From positions 62,001 through 126,000 of the forward strand of contig JAGDZJ010000017.1 of assembly GCA_049115955.1 (NCBI GenBank): DNA of 64,000 bases, given 5' to 3'. The stretch is from Salinispirillum sp049115955 (GTDB lineage Bacteria; Pseudomonadota; Gammaproteobacteria; Pseudomonadales; Natronospirillaceae). The notes under the pieces were generated by a model. That model had not been told where the DNA came from. It worked only from the letters and a program-made list of their open reading frames with translations, and did not search any database. A program made the position numbers and the translations under genes. This document shows, one piece after another, positions 26,910-35,769 of the stretch; the first letter of the stretch is position 1; each line of letters begins with the position of its first letter.

Positions 26910-27213
26910 CCACATCCTCCTTCAGGGTGCCATCGTCTTCGCGGGCATAGCGCGCCAGCAATTGGCCGGCCGTTGCTCCTGAGACCAATACCAACACCCA
27001 CACCAACAGCATAATCACCACCGCTTGCAGACTGTCGGCGCGCAGACTCAAACCGATCACCACCAGACCAAACCCAAGCGTGTCAGCTTTGGTCACCGCG
27101 TGTAGACGACTGAAGACATCAGGGAAACGCAGCAGCCCTAGCGTACCGGCTACAAAGAAAAAGCCACCGGCAACAAAGAACAACCCGCTGACCCAATGCA
27201 GCACATCACTCAT
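26896..27213 (-). CDS. mnhG: Na+/H+ antiporter subunit G
   Basis: Membrane protein of 105 aa with three helices and the MrpG signature GTLGLLRFPDVFSRLHAVTKADTLG. The frame is open upstream, but the ATG at 27213, which overlaps mnhF by 8 bases, gives the family length. The C-terminus overlaps the fusion gene by 14 bases. Confidence 0.93.
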   Translation of the reverse strand: MSDVLHWVSGLFFVAGGFFFVAGTLGLLRFPDVFSRLHAVTKADTLGFGLVVIGLSLRADSLQAVVIMLLVWVLVLVSGATAGQLLARYAREDDGTLKEDVDGAD

Positions 27214-27454
27214 GCTCGCTTCTCCGCAGATACTGCACCAGAGCAGCCGACACCACGGCCGCCAGTAACGCCAAGACCAAGGCTGCGTCGCGTAAGGCCG
27301 GTGCATCTTCCATTTGGGCCAGAATCAGCATGATGGCGACACCCGCCGTGCCGAATAATTGAATGGACATCAATCGATCAACCGCAGTTGGTCCGCGTAC
27401 CACACGATAAAGGCCCACAAAAATCGTCAGCAAAAGGAGCGTCGCGAGCCACAT
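27206..27454 (-). CDS. mnhF: Na+/H+ antiporter subunit F
   Basis: Membrane protein of 82 aa with three helices. The central GPTAVDRLMSIQLFGTAGVA is the MrpF signature. The ATG at 27454 shares a base with the mnhE stop codon (TGATG). Confidence 0.93.
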   Translation of the reverse strand: MWLATLLLLTIFVGLYRVVRGPTAVDRLMSIQLFGTAGVAIMLILAQMEDAPALRDAALVLALLAAVVSAALVQYLRRSEHE

Positions 27455-27969
27455 CACAATGAGTCTCCCGGAAACATCTGGTCCAGATAATTCTCCAGTG
27501 TGTGAATGGCCTTCGTCCACTCGCGCTGATCATCCAGCACATGCACCGCCATCCGGTCACCCTGCACACCGGACGACAGAGTTCCCGGCATCAGGCCAAT
27601 GCAGGCGGATACCGCTAAACGCACACGCGGTCGCTGCACGGTAAAGGTGTAGTGTGTCCAGCGGGGAGACAGCGGCAGATTGGGCGTAAACACGCGACGA
27701 GCGACATCCCAACCGCCAACCACGACTTCACGCCCGATAAAGAATAGAAAACTCGGTAGATGACGCCACTGTACACGCGGCATACGAAGGTCCAAACGAA
27801 CCGTCAGTAGCGCCGCTGCGGGCGCTACGAAAATGCCCAAGTACCAACCGCCACCCGCAGACAGCAGTGCCCATAGCAGGGCATAAAACATCACCCACTG
27901 GATCACCGAACGAGATTGAGCAAGCATGCTCACGGACGCTTTTTGGGGTGCGCGCTCAGGTTTTGCCAC
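27454..27969 (-). CDS. mnhE: Na+/H+ antiporter subunit E
   Basis: Membrane protein of 171 aa, first gene of the Mrp-like operon. It shows two N-terminal helices, then the MrpE signature FIGREVVVGGWDVARRVF and PGTLSSGVQGDRMAVHVLDD. I chose the GTG at 27969 because AAGGAG lies five bases before it. An ATG six codons upstream (27987) is also in frame but has no Shine-Dalgarno and would leave a leader of only about 8 bases after the predicted promoter. Confidence 0.88.
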   Translation of the reverse strand: MAKPERAPQKASVSMLAQSRSVIQWVMFYALLWALLSAGGGWYLGIFVAPAAALLTVRLDLRMPRVQWRHLPSFLFFIGREVVVGGWDVARRVFTPNLPLSPRWTHYTFTVQRPRVRLAVSACIGLMPGTLSSGVQGDRMAVHVLDDQREWTKAIHTLENYLDQMFPGDSL

Positions 27970-28001
27970 AATCACTCCTTGGGTCATTCCGTTAATAAAA
28001 C

Positions 28002-28030
28002 ATAGTAGGGTTTACCTAAGAATGTCTCAA
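28002..28030 (-). promoter_or_regulatory. sigma-70-type promoter of the Mrp-like operon
   Basis: On the minus strand a TTGAGA (-35, 28030-28025) is followed after 17 bases by TACTAT (-10, 28007-28002). The expected start point is near 27995, about 26 bases before the preferred mnhE GTG start. Confidence 0.6.
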
Positions 28031-28078
28031 GGGAGCGGCGCTGACCCAGATCAGCAAAACAAGCAGTCTCCGGTGACC

Positions 28079-29799
28079 TCAGCGCCCAAAGCGCTGTTCA
28101 AATTGGTCAATATCGAGCGGTTTGCTGAACCAGAAGCCTTGAAAACCATGGCAACCCAGTTCGGCCAGCATGTCTCGCTGTGCGGCACTTTCAATGCCCT
28201 CAGCGATCACGCTCAACCCCATGCAATCAGCTAAGGCGACATCCATTTTTGCAATGGCAACGTCGCTGGTATCGTGCAAAATGTCCTTCACAAAGCTTTT
28301 GTCTATTTTTACTTCGGTCAGCGGCAGATGTTTGAGGTAACTCAGCGACGAGTATCCGGTGCCAAAATCATCGAGTGAAAAGCCCACGCCCTCCGCTTGC
28401 AGCAGCATCTTCTCAATGACATCGGCAATGTCTACCGCCAGTAAGCTCTCGGTGATTTCCAGTTTTAAACAGGATGCATCGGCCCCTGAAGTGGCCAGCG
28501 CCCCACGTACTTGGTCAACGAAATCGGCCTGCCGGAACTGCTTTAAGCTGATGTTGACCGAAATACACACTCCTTTAAATGCCGGCATGCCCGCCCAAGC
28601 TGCCAGCCGCTGGCAGGCTTGATTCAGCACCCAATGCCCAATGGGAATAATCAGCCCTTCCTCCTCAGCAAAGGGAATGAAGTCTAATGGCCCCACTAAC
28701 CCTCGGGTTGGATGTTGCCAACGCAGCAAAGCTTCCGCGCCGATCAAGCGTGACTCCAAATCAAACTGCGGTTGGTAGTGCAAAACAAACTGACGGTCTT
28801 CGACTGCCGTGCGCAACTCGCGGCCCATCGTCGCCCGCGCATTGGCTTGTGCTTGCATGGCGGAGTCATAAAAGCGCAGCGTATCCCGCCCCGCCGCCTT
28901 GGCCTGATACATGGCAATTTCGGCGTGTTTCAATAACACATCGACCGGTTCATTCAGGGCATGAAAGACACACGCGCCTACACTCAACGAAATACGATGT
29001 TCGATGTCTCCTAAACTGAACACTTGGCCACACACCTGCATAGCGCGCTCAAACGGCGCGCTAGCTCCACCAGCAACATATCACCGTACTGATGCCCGTG
29101 GCTGTCGTTCAAGGTTTTGAAATGATCGAGGTCCAGCAAGAGAAGAGCGCTTAGACCGTCTGCGTTCCTCGCCTCTGCCGAATGCGTGGCTACCAGCGCA
29201 CCAAAATAACGACGGTTAGGCAGTTCGGTCACCGGATCGTACAACGCGAGCGTGCGCAGTTGTTGTTCAGTCCGCCCGCGCAACAAGCTACCGCATATAT
29301 TACCGGCCACCAGCTTTAAGGCAGCCACTTCCTCCTCTGTCCAAACGTATTGCGCACGCACGAGGTCAATACCGAACATGCCCAATAAGCCATCACTGCT
29401 GTGCAGTGGCAGCATAATGACGGAGCGAATGCCTTGCGGTTCCATCAATACACGCTCCGGGCTACCCTCGGGCAACGCCAAGACATCAGCGATTTGCACC
29501 ACGTCACCACGCACCCAAGGCTCTAACCAAACACCGAAGTCTGCAGTGATGATATTCTGTAAATGTTCCAATTGAGGAGTGACGCTCGGCGCACACCATT
29601 TATAGGTATTATCAGCTCGCGTCCGATCAGCAGAAAACTCAAAGATGTAGGTGCGGTCAGCATTAAAATAGTGCCCGATGACCGCTAGCGCCCGCTGATT
29701 GACGACACTGAGCTCATCATGCCTTGCCGTGACGAAAGCCGTCGACAATGCTGAAACGAGCTCGAAGAAGGTCGCATTTGAGTGGTTGGCCTCAGTCAT
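28079..29799 (-). pseudogene. disrupted GAF-GGDEF-EAL cyclic-di-GMP protein
   Basis: The first frame (29799 to 29011) encodes a GAF domain (about residues 30-175) and the start of a GGDEF domain (LALYDPVTELPNRRYF, LLDLDHFKTLNDSHGHQYGD), then goes out of frame after LARRLSAL. The second frame (ATG 29041 to 28079) resumes with the end of the GGDEF domain (EHRISLSVGACVF) and a full EAL domain (EALLRWQHP, ITESLL, DDFGTGYSSLSYL, KIDKSFV). The roughly 35-40 residues that should carry the GGDEF signature are missing. The EAL part could still be made from the ATG at 29041. The full-length protein cannot. A sequence error is an alternative. Confidence 0.85.
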
Positions 29800-29878
29800 T
29801 AATTACCTGTAGTGGAATATTCGGCGCGCAAACGCTTCCACCAGAGTGTAGTAAAAAATACCGAGTTTCGCCGAAGAC

Positions 29879-30451
29879 CTAGGTATTGGGCGCTTCACCT
29901 CCCAGCGGCCGTACTATTCGACAGGGGTTGCCAGCCGCAAAGACGTCCGCAGGCAGGTCACGCGTCACCACGCTCCCTGCCCCGATTACCGTGCGCGCAC
30001 CAATAATAACGCCGGGGCAAATAATGGCGCCGCCGCCGATCCAGACATCATCGCCAATGGTCACGGGCAGCGCTCTTTCGGCATGCGTTCGACGAGTTGC
30101 GGCGTCCATCGGGTGTAAGACGGTGTAAATCTGCACGGCGGGGCCGATCAGAGTGTTGGCGCCAATGCGTACTTCTGCCGCGTCGAGCACCACGCAATTC
30201 ACATTGAAAAACACGCCCTTGCCGAGCAATATCTGCGCGCCATAATCACACTGAAACGGCGGTGCGATACGCGCCGAATTACCGCCAGCCCCTAACAGTT
30301 CCTTGAGAATACGCTTGCGCTCTAACGTTTCGAACGACCGAGTTTGATTGTATTCCCGGCACAGATCACTGGCGCGATGACGTGCTTGCGTCAGTTCTCG
30401 CGCCATCGGGTTGTAGTGCGAGCCGCCGAGCATGTTCTCTGTTTCAGACAT
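29879..30451 (-). CDS. sugar O-acetyltransferase (maltose/galactoside acetyltransferase-like)
   Basis: Left-handed beta-helix acetyltransferase of 190 aa. It starts with a maltose-acetyltransferase domain (YNPMARELTQARHRASDLC) and continues with hexapeptide repeats. FNVNCVVLDAAEVRIG, the catalytic-histidine segment YTVLHPMD, and GDDVWIGGGAIICPGVIIGA are visible. It uses acetyl-CoA to acetylate sugars such as maltose or glucose in this family. It is divergent from the RIO kinase gene. Confidence 0.92.
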   Translation of the reverse strand: MSETENMLGGSHYNPMARELTQARHRASDLCREYNQTRSFETLERKRILKELLGAGGNSARIAPPFQCDYGAQILLGKGVFFNVNCVVLDAAEVRIGANTLIGPAVQIYTVLHPMDAATRRTHAERALPVTIGDDVWIGGGAIICPGVIIGARTVIGAGSVVTRDLPADVFAAGNPCRIVRPLGGEAPNT

Positions 30452-30511
30452 CGTGTAAAGCCTCCATTTGCTGTATTCTCCGCCTTAACTCCACTGCGCA
30501 TCAAGGACCGC

Positions 30512-31375
30512 ATGAAAATCCCCAAAAGACTCCAACCTCTGGTCGACGACGGCCTAATAGATGAGGTGCTGTACCCCTTGATGAGCGGTAAAGAAGCAGC
30601 CGTGTTTGTGGTGCGGTGTGGCGACGACATTCGCTGCGCCAAAGTTTACAAAGACGCAGCGCAGCGCAGCTTTAAAAAAGCCGTCACTTACCGTGAAGGT
30701 CGCAAAGACCGTAGCAGCCGCCGTGCCCGCGCCATGGAAAAAGGTTCGAAGTTTGGTCGTCAACAGCAAGAAGCCAGTTGGCAGAACGCGGAAGTCGATG
30801 CGTTGTATAAGTTGGCCGCCGCTGGTGTCCGCGTACCGGAACCCTATGGTTGCGTCGACGGCGTTTTGTTGATGGAACTGGTGACCGACGACGAGGGTAA
30901 CGTCGCGCCCCGCTTGAGCGAAGTAGTGTTGACCCACGAACAAGCGCTCGAAGACCACGCGCTGATGATGCATTACGTCATGCGTATGCTGTGTGCCGGA
31001 CTGATCCACGGCGACTTGTCAGAATTTAACGTACTGGTCGACGACTACGGTCCGGTGATCATCGACCTTCCGCAAGCCGTTGATGCCGCCGCGAACAACC
31101 AAGCTGAAGCCATGTTGTTGCGCGACGTGGAGAACATGAACGCTTACTACGGCCAGTTTGCCCCCGAATTACTGAAGGCGCGCTACGCCCAAGAAATGTG
31201 GGCGCTGTATGAAGAAGGCGAACTGCACCCCGACTATCCGCTCACCGGCGAACACCCGGAAGACGAACACGAAGCCGACATCGACGGTGTATTGGCTGAG
31301 ATTCAAGCCACCATCGAAGAAGAGCGGGAACGCCAAGAACGCTTGCAAGCGGCAGAGTCACCCGACGACGACTGA
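30512..31375 (+). CDS. RIO-family atypical serine/threonine protein kinase
   Basis: Kinase of 287 aa, RIO1/PA4780-like. It shows the flexible-loop region SGKEAAVFVVRCGDDIRCAKVYK with the ATP-binding lysine, the catalytic loop HGDLSEFNVLV and the metal-binding IIDLPQAVD. The C-terminus is acidic. The frame is open from 30344, but the ATG at 30512 with AGGA upstream and the start MKIPKRLQPLVDDGLID fits the family. The bacterial substrate is not known. Confidence 0.93.
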   Translation: MKIPKRLQPLVDDGLIDEVLYPLMSGKEAAVFVVRCGDDIRCAKVYKDAAQRSFKKAVTYREGRKDRSSRRARAMEKGSKFGRQQQEASWQNAEVDALYKLAAAGVRVPEPYGCVDGVLLMELVTDDEGNVAPRLSEVVLTHEQALEDHALMMHYVMRMLCAGLIHGDLSEFNVLVDDYGPVIIDLPQAVDAAANNQAEAMLLRDVENMNAYYGQFAPELLKARYAQEMWALYEEGELHPDYPLTGEHPEDEHEADIDGVLAEIQATIEEERERQERLQAAESPDDD

Positions 31376-31410
31376 CCGATCCTGTGTGGTTTCCGCAGTA
31401 GCTCTCTGAT

Positions 31411-31434
31411 CAGAAGGGCTTTTATGCCCTTCTG
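31411..31434. terminator. hairpin terminator between convergent genes
   Basis: A perfect 9-bp inverted repeat (CAGAAGGGC and GCCCTTCTG, 6-base loop) lies between the RIO kinase gene and the convergent zinc-ribbon gene. No strong T-run follows. Confidence 0.6.
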
Positions 31435-31462
31435 ACGGCTTCTCTTAACGTTTGTAGCCCGA

Positions 31463-31801
31463 CTACACTTTCTTCACAAACTCCGTTTTCAACTTCATCG
31501 CGCCGATACCATCGATCTTACAGTCGATATCGTGATCTCCATCGACCAAGCGAATGTTCTTCACCTTAGTGCCCACTTTAACCACCGACGAACTGCCTTT
31601 GACTTTGAGATCCTTAATCACGGTCACGGTATCACCGTCCGCTAATACCGTGCCATTAGCGTCACGGAACACCTTATCGTCACTTTGCTCTCCGGTAGCG
31701 GCTTGCGCCCATTCGTGGCCACAGGATGGACAAACAAACATCAGACCGTCTTCGTAGGTGTATTCAGCTTGGCAGGCGGGGCAATTCGGTAACGCACTCA
31801 T
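31463..31801 (-). CDS. zinc-ribbon protein of the YjdM/PhnA family
   Basis: Small protein of 112 aa with an N-terminal zinc ribbon (CPACQAEYTYEDGLMFVCPSC) and the conserved DANGTVLADGDTVTVIKDLK and C-terminal DGIGAMKLKTEFVKKV segments. E. coli YjdM (once named PhnA) is of unknown function despite the old phosphonate label. The ATG at 31801 with AGGA upstream gives the normal length. Confidence 0.93.
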   Translation of the reverse strand: MSALPNCPACQAEYTYEDGLMFVCPSCGHEWAQAATGEQSDDKVFRDANGTVLADGDTVTVIKDLKVKGSSSVVKVGTKVKNIRLVDGDHDIDCKIDGIGAMKLKTEFVKKV

Positions 31802-31910
31802 ATTAGCATCCTGTTCTAGTGATAAGAGCTGTGGCAAACGTTCTGTAAGAGCTACTTTGATAAAGGTATAAAAAACGCGACTATTATACAGAAAAGTTGC
31901 ATTAAAGAGC

Positions 31911-33347
31911 TTAAAAGGTACTGAACCCCCAACGCTCCATCAACCAATACAAAACCTGCCGCCATTGACCATCATCTGCATAAGCGGCGTACTCAGTACT
32001 CAGTTGCTGCCCAGGCACCTGATACCAATAGCGGTCAAACCATCTTACCGCATCACGCATAATCCGGCTGTCGGTAGTACTTTCCATTAAGACGTTGGTT
32101 TCAAGGTTATAGTTATCGAGATTGCGCCGGGTCAGATTCGCCGAACCCAGCAACAGAACACTGTCTCCATTGACATAACGCACTTGCAGAAACTTGCTGT
32201 GGCACTGCTCGCCGTGCGTCGCACACCAACGTACCGGCACGCCTGCTTCGTGCAGCGCTAGTGCAGTCTGGCGATTAGGAATACCTTTTTTTTCTCGCCC
32301 AAAGGAGTCTTTCGCCGGGTCCAACAACACACGCAGCGTCACCCCTCGCGATTGTGCCGCCATCAATGCCGCCACAATGTCGCGATCCGCTAAATAGAAC
32401 GCCGCTACGTCAACCAGATCGTCACTGTTGGTGCGCCCCACTGTGTCCAGCCACGCCTGCTTAATCGCCCGCTCCGTTAACACCTGCAGGCGCTCGTCCG
32501 CGGGCTCAGCATCGGTTGGAATCACGACATTCAAGTCTGGACCGCCAGAAAATGCCAACACCGCTCGTTCGGTTTCCAATAGATCGGCCACTGCCGGGCC
32601 AGTGAACCGCAGAGCGACATTACCGTGAGCACTGCTGGCATCGTGCGGGTTCGCGGAGGTCACTACGGCCACGTATAGATCACCATTATCGGCAATCATT
32701 AATTTGCGGTGATTCGCTTTGAAATTAACCAACGATAAATAGCTGCGCAGCGAGATGCGACCAGCGCCTATGGGGTTTTCGATGGCCTGTCCTGGCCCGA
32801 CGCCCCAAGGCGCAATCAAAGTACGCCACAACGCTGAGAAGACGGGATTGCTGTCACGTAAATCCGGCAAATGGGTGATCACCACATCGACATTGGCGGC
32901 TTCGAGACGCTCGATAATAGTTGATTCTATGCTGCCATAGAGCATGTTGATCGGGTCAGTAATGACGACGATTTGCATATCGGGGTGTGCGGCACGTCGC
33001 GCCAGCAATCGCTCGGTCAGTTCCGAGGACAGTGCACGATGCCGTTCGGATGACGCCCCTTGGAAGCTGTTGAACAGAAACATATCGAGCAGCAAAAAAT
33101 GTTCGGCCGCGTCGATTAAGCCAAATATTTCATCGAAGATGGTCTGCTCAGTGTGCCGTTCGCCTGCATCATCAACATAGGTCACATCAGCCAAGAATTT
33201 TACATGATGCGCCGGGCGTAACTCGCCTGTGTAATTCAAACCCGCAGGTAAAGGCTTGGTAGCATGAAACCAACCAACGCCAGTAATGGTAGCCAGCAAG
33301 GCCACAAACACACTCAACAACCCATACTTGATGTGCCTGATCGTCAT
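31911..33347 (-). CDS. membrane-anchored phospholipase D-like protein
   Basis: Protein of 478 aa with an N-terminal membrane helix (about residues 7-26) and two phospholipase D halves. The HKD motifs are NHRKLMIADNGD in the first half and CHSKFLQVRYVNGDSVLLLG with SANLTRRNLDN in the second; both are slightly degenerate at the Asp position but keep HxK. It resembles cardiolipin synthases and bacterial PLD-like proteins. The substrate is unknown. It stands alone. Confidence 0.88.
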   Translation of the reverse strand: MTIRHIKYGLLSVFVALLATITGVGWFHATKPLPAGLNYTGELRPAHHVKFLADVTYVDDAGERHTEQTIFDEIFGLIDAAEHFLLLDMFLFNSFQGASSERHRALSSELTERLLARRAAHPDMQIVVITDPINMLYGSIESTIIERLEAANVDVVITHLPDLRDSNPVFSALWRTLIAPWGVGPGQAIENPIGAGRISLRSYLSLVNFKANHRKLMIADNGDLYVAVVTSANPHDASSAHGNVALRFTGPAVADLLETERAVLAFSGGPDLNVVIPTDAEPADERLQVLTERAIKQAWLDTVGRTNSDDLVDVAAFYLADRDIVAALMAAQSRGVTLRVLLDPAKDSFGREKKGIPNRQTALALHEAGVPVRWCATHGEQCHSKFLQVRYVNGDSVLLLGSANLTRRNLDNYNLETNVLMESTTDSRIMRDAVRWFDRYWYQVPGQQLSTEYAAYADDGQWRQVLYWLMERWGFSTF

Positions 33348-33541
33348 AACGCTCTCCGTGCAACGTGACTGCGTCCTATAGTGCCTTCTTATTCAGGTTC
33401 TGTCCTCGGACTTTTCTAGCCAAGTTCGAGCGCGCCGCACCGGCACGCGAACTCAATATGAGCCTAGGCATTGTTCATTAAGTCTCCCTGAGCCGTCCCA
33501 ATCGAACGGTTTCCGAACTCGAACACAGTTTCGGACAGTCG

Positions 33542-34486
33542 TCAGCCTTTGGGGGCTCGATTCGGCTTGGGTGTCGATCGGGATTTCGAGCCGGATGTCG
33601 CAGGCCTCTTCTTGCGACTGGCTGGCCTACCGCCCTGGGGAGGTTTGCCACCCTTGGGGGAGGAAGTTGGTCGCGAGTCAGTGCGACCGGTTTTATGCGG
33701 ACTATGCTTGGCCTTACCGGGTGGTTTGCGGTTACGTCGTGATTTACCGGCCGGAGTGGCGGCATTGCCTTCCGACTCTGCCAACATACCAAACAGCGTT
33801 TTCAGCTCTTTGGGGGTGAGATCACGCCAATCACCCACCGGCAAGCCTTTCAATGAAACGTTCATGATGCGCACGCGCTCAAGCCGCACGACGTCATAAC
33901 CGAAGTGCTCGCACATACGACGAATCTGCCGATTAAGCCCTTGCACCAACACAATATTGAAGCTGTCTGCCGAGGCTTTGCGTACTTTGCACTTCTTGGT
34001 GACCTCACCCAGTATGGGTACGCCGTTCGCCATGCCGGCAATGAACTCATCGGTCACCGGCTTGTTCACCGTAACCACGTATTCTTTTTCATGGTGATTA
34101 TGGGCGCGCAGCATCTTGTTAACCAAGTCACCGTTATTGGTCAGAAAGATTAAACCTTGGGAGTCTTTGTCGAGCCGCCCGATGGGAAAAATCCGCACGC
34201 TGTGCTGCACGAAATCAACGATGTTGTCTTTCTCGCTGCTCTCGGTGGTGCTGACGATACCTACGGGCTTATTGAGCGCGATCAGAATCAGGTCTTCCGC
34301 TTCTTGCGGTTCAATGACCTGACCATTGACCTTAACCACACTGCCCGGCACCACTTGGTCACCGGTAGTGGCGCGGCGTCCATCAATGAACACATTGCCT
34401 TGCTCAATGTAGCGGTCGGCGTCGCGACGCGAACACAGACCACTTTCACTGATGTACTTATTAATGCGGGTAGAGGTTTTGAACAC
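33542..34486 (-). CDS. rluF: 23S rRNA pseudouridine synthase RluF
   Basis: Enzyme of 314 aa that converts a uridine of 23S rRNA (position 2604 in E. coli) to pseudouridine. An S4 domain leads (RINKYISESGLCSRRDADRYIEQGNVFIDG), followed by the catalytic motif GRLDKDSQGLIFLTN with its Asp, and QGLNRQIRRMCEHFGYDVVRL. The last 80 residues form a low-complexity basic tail of K, R, P, G, S. The start is probably GTG at 34486; no ATG precedes the S4 domain in frame. Confidence 0.93.
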   Translation of the reverse strand: MFKTSTRINKYISESGLCSRRDADRYIEQGNVFIDGRRATTGDQVVPGSVVKVNGQVIEPQEAEDLILIALNKPVGIVSTTESSEKDNIVDFVQHSVRIFPIGRLDKDSQGLIFLTNNGDLVNKMLRAHNHHEKEYVVTVNKPVTDEFIAGMANGVPILGEVTKKCKVRKASADSFNIVLVQGLNRQIRRMCEHFGYDVVRLERVRIMNVSLKGLPVGDWRDLTPKELKTLFGMLAESEGNAATPAGKSRRNRKPPGKAKHSPHKTGRTDSRPTSSPKGGKPPQGGRPASRKKRPATSGSKSRSTPKPNRAPKG

Positions 34487-34501
34487 TGCGCCAAATACCG
34501 C

Positions 34502-35050
34502 CTAAAACTGATCGAACAGCGGGAAACGCCGGGCGATGTCGGTACCGGTGAAATTCGCTACCCAACCGTCCGGATTATTGAACAACCGAATGGCGGTGAA
34601 CTCAGGCGTTGGCCCCATATCAAACCAGTGTGGTGTATTAGCGGGAACACTGATGAGGTCGTTGCGTTCACACAACACCTGAAACACCTTGTTACCCAAG
34701 TGCAGGCAAAACAGTCCCTGCCCTTTTACGAAGAACCGCACTTCATCTTCACTATGGCGGTGCTCATCCAAAAATTTCTGCCGGAACGCTTCGCGCTCTG
34801 GATGATCGGGCACCATATGCACCACATCAACCGTTTGGTAGCCGCCGTCGGCTTTCAGGCGATCAATGTCTTTCTGATACAACGCAATGATGTCTTCGTT
34901 GCTGGCGTCAGCGGTCAGTTCGTGTGGCGTCTGCCATTGTTCAAACTGCACGCCGACGGTACTGAGTTCAGTGCGAATGTGATAGCTGTCGTCGGTATCT
35001 AATAGCAACCTGGCGGGGTCATCGTGGGCATAGACTTTAAGGTGAGACAT
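34502..35050 (-). CDS. mtnD: acireductone dioxygenase MtnD
   Basis: Metal-dependent dioxygenase of 182 aa in methionine salvage. It cleaves the acireductone 1,2-dihydroxy-3-keto-5-methylthiopentene to the keto acid precursor of methionine and formate. The cupin metal ligands are visible in DEHRHSEDEVRFF (H, H, E) and the later NTPHWFDMG (H). The ATG at 35050 is preceded by a TTG, which is not needed. It is the last gene of mtnB-mtnC-mtnD. Confidence 0.95.
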   Translation of the reverse strand: MSHLKVYAHDDPARLLLDTDDSYHIRTELSTVGVQFEQWQTPHELTADASNEDIIALYQKDIDRLKADGGYQTVDVVHMVPDHPEREAFRQKFLDEHRHSEDEVRFFVKGQGLFCLHLGNKVFQVLCERNDLISVPANTPHWFDMGPTPEFTAIRLFNNPDGWVANFTGTDIARRFPLFDQF

Positions 35051-35073
35051 CAAAGCACTCCTAATAAGGGCAG

Positions 35074-35769
35074 CTAAAAAACAAGCTGGTAAAAGTCGGT
35101 CACTGTGGCGTGTTCGTTCGTCGGCTCGGTGCCGGGCCGCACCAGTTGCACCGTCTGCATACCCGCCTGGCGCGCCGCATCCAATTCTTCCACGATATCA
35201 GACAAGAACAGAATTGTATTGGCCGGACGGCCAATCTGCCGCACGATGTGTGCGTACGCCGCCGATTCCCGTTTATGCCCTATTTGGGTATCAAAATAGT
35301 CACTGAACAGCGGCGTAAGATCTCCCGCTGGAGTGTGGGCAAACAACAATTTCTGCGCTTGCACAGAACCTGAAGAATACACATACAACGCTTTGCCTTC
35401 CGAGGCCCAACGCTGCAAAGAAGGCGCGACGTCGTCGTACAAATGCGCGGTGAAGTCACCGGTTTCGTAGCCCTGTATCCACACCATGCCTTGCAGGGCT
35501 TTCAGGGGTGTGACTTTTTGATCGGTGTCTATCCAATGCAGCAACTGCTCAATCACTGCGTCTAACGATGCATCCGACTGACCCATTTCTTGGCGCACCG
35601 CTGCCAGTTCTGCCGCTACAACAGGCTCTGTGCTGTGCGTACGCACGAATTCAGGTAAAGCCTCATAAGCGTAGGGAAACAATACGTCTTTCACAAAGGC
35701 GATGTCGGTGGTGGTGCCTTCAATATCGGTGACGATGGCTTGGACGCCGGGGATCGTTAACGTTGCCAT
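35074..35769 (-). CDS. mtnC: enolase-phosphatase MtnC (E1)
   Basis: HAD-family bifunctional enzyme of 231 aa. It enolises 2,3-diketo-5-methylthiopentyl-1-phosphate and then removes the phosphate. HAD motif I is present as TDIEGTTTDIAFVKDVLFPY, motif II as YVYSSGSVQAQ, and motif III/IV as ILFLSDIVEELDAARQAGM. It overlaps the end of mtnB by 13 bases. Confidence 0.95.
   Translation of the reverse strand: MATLTIPGVQAIVTDIEGTTTDIAFVKDVLFPYAYEALPEFVRTHSTEPVVAAELAAVRQEMGQSDASLDAVIEQLLHWIDTDQKVTPLKALQGMVWIQGYETGDFTAHLYDDVAPSLQRWASEGKALYVYSSGSVQAQKLLFAHTPAGDLTPLFSDYFDTQIGHKRESAAYAHIVRQIGRPANTILFLSDIVEELDAARQAGMQTVQLVRPGTEPTNEHATVTDFYQLVF

Noticed and set aside
34157..35002. Open reading frame of 281 codons on the plus strand
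   Set aside because: It lies antisense to rluF and mtnD, both firmly identified, and spans their boundary; its translation has no family features.
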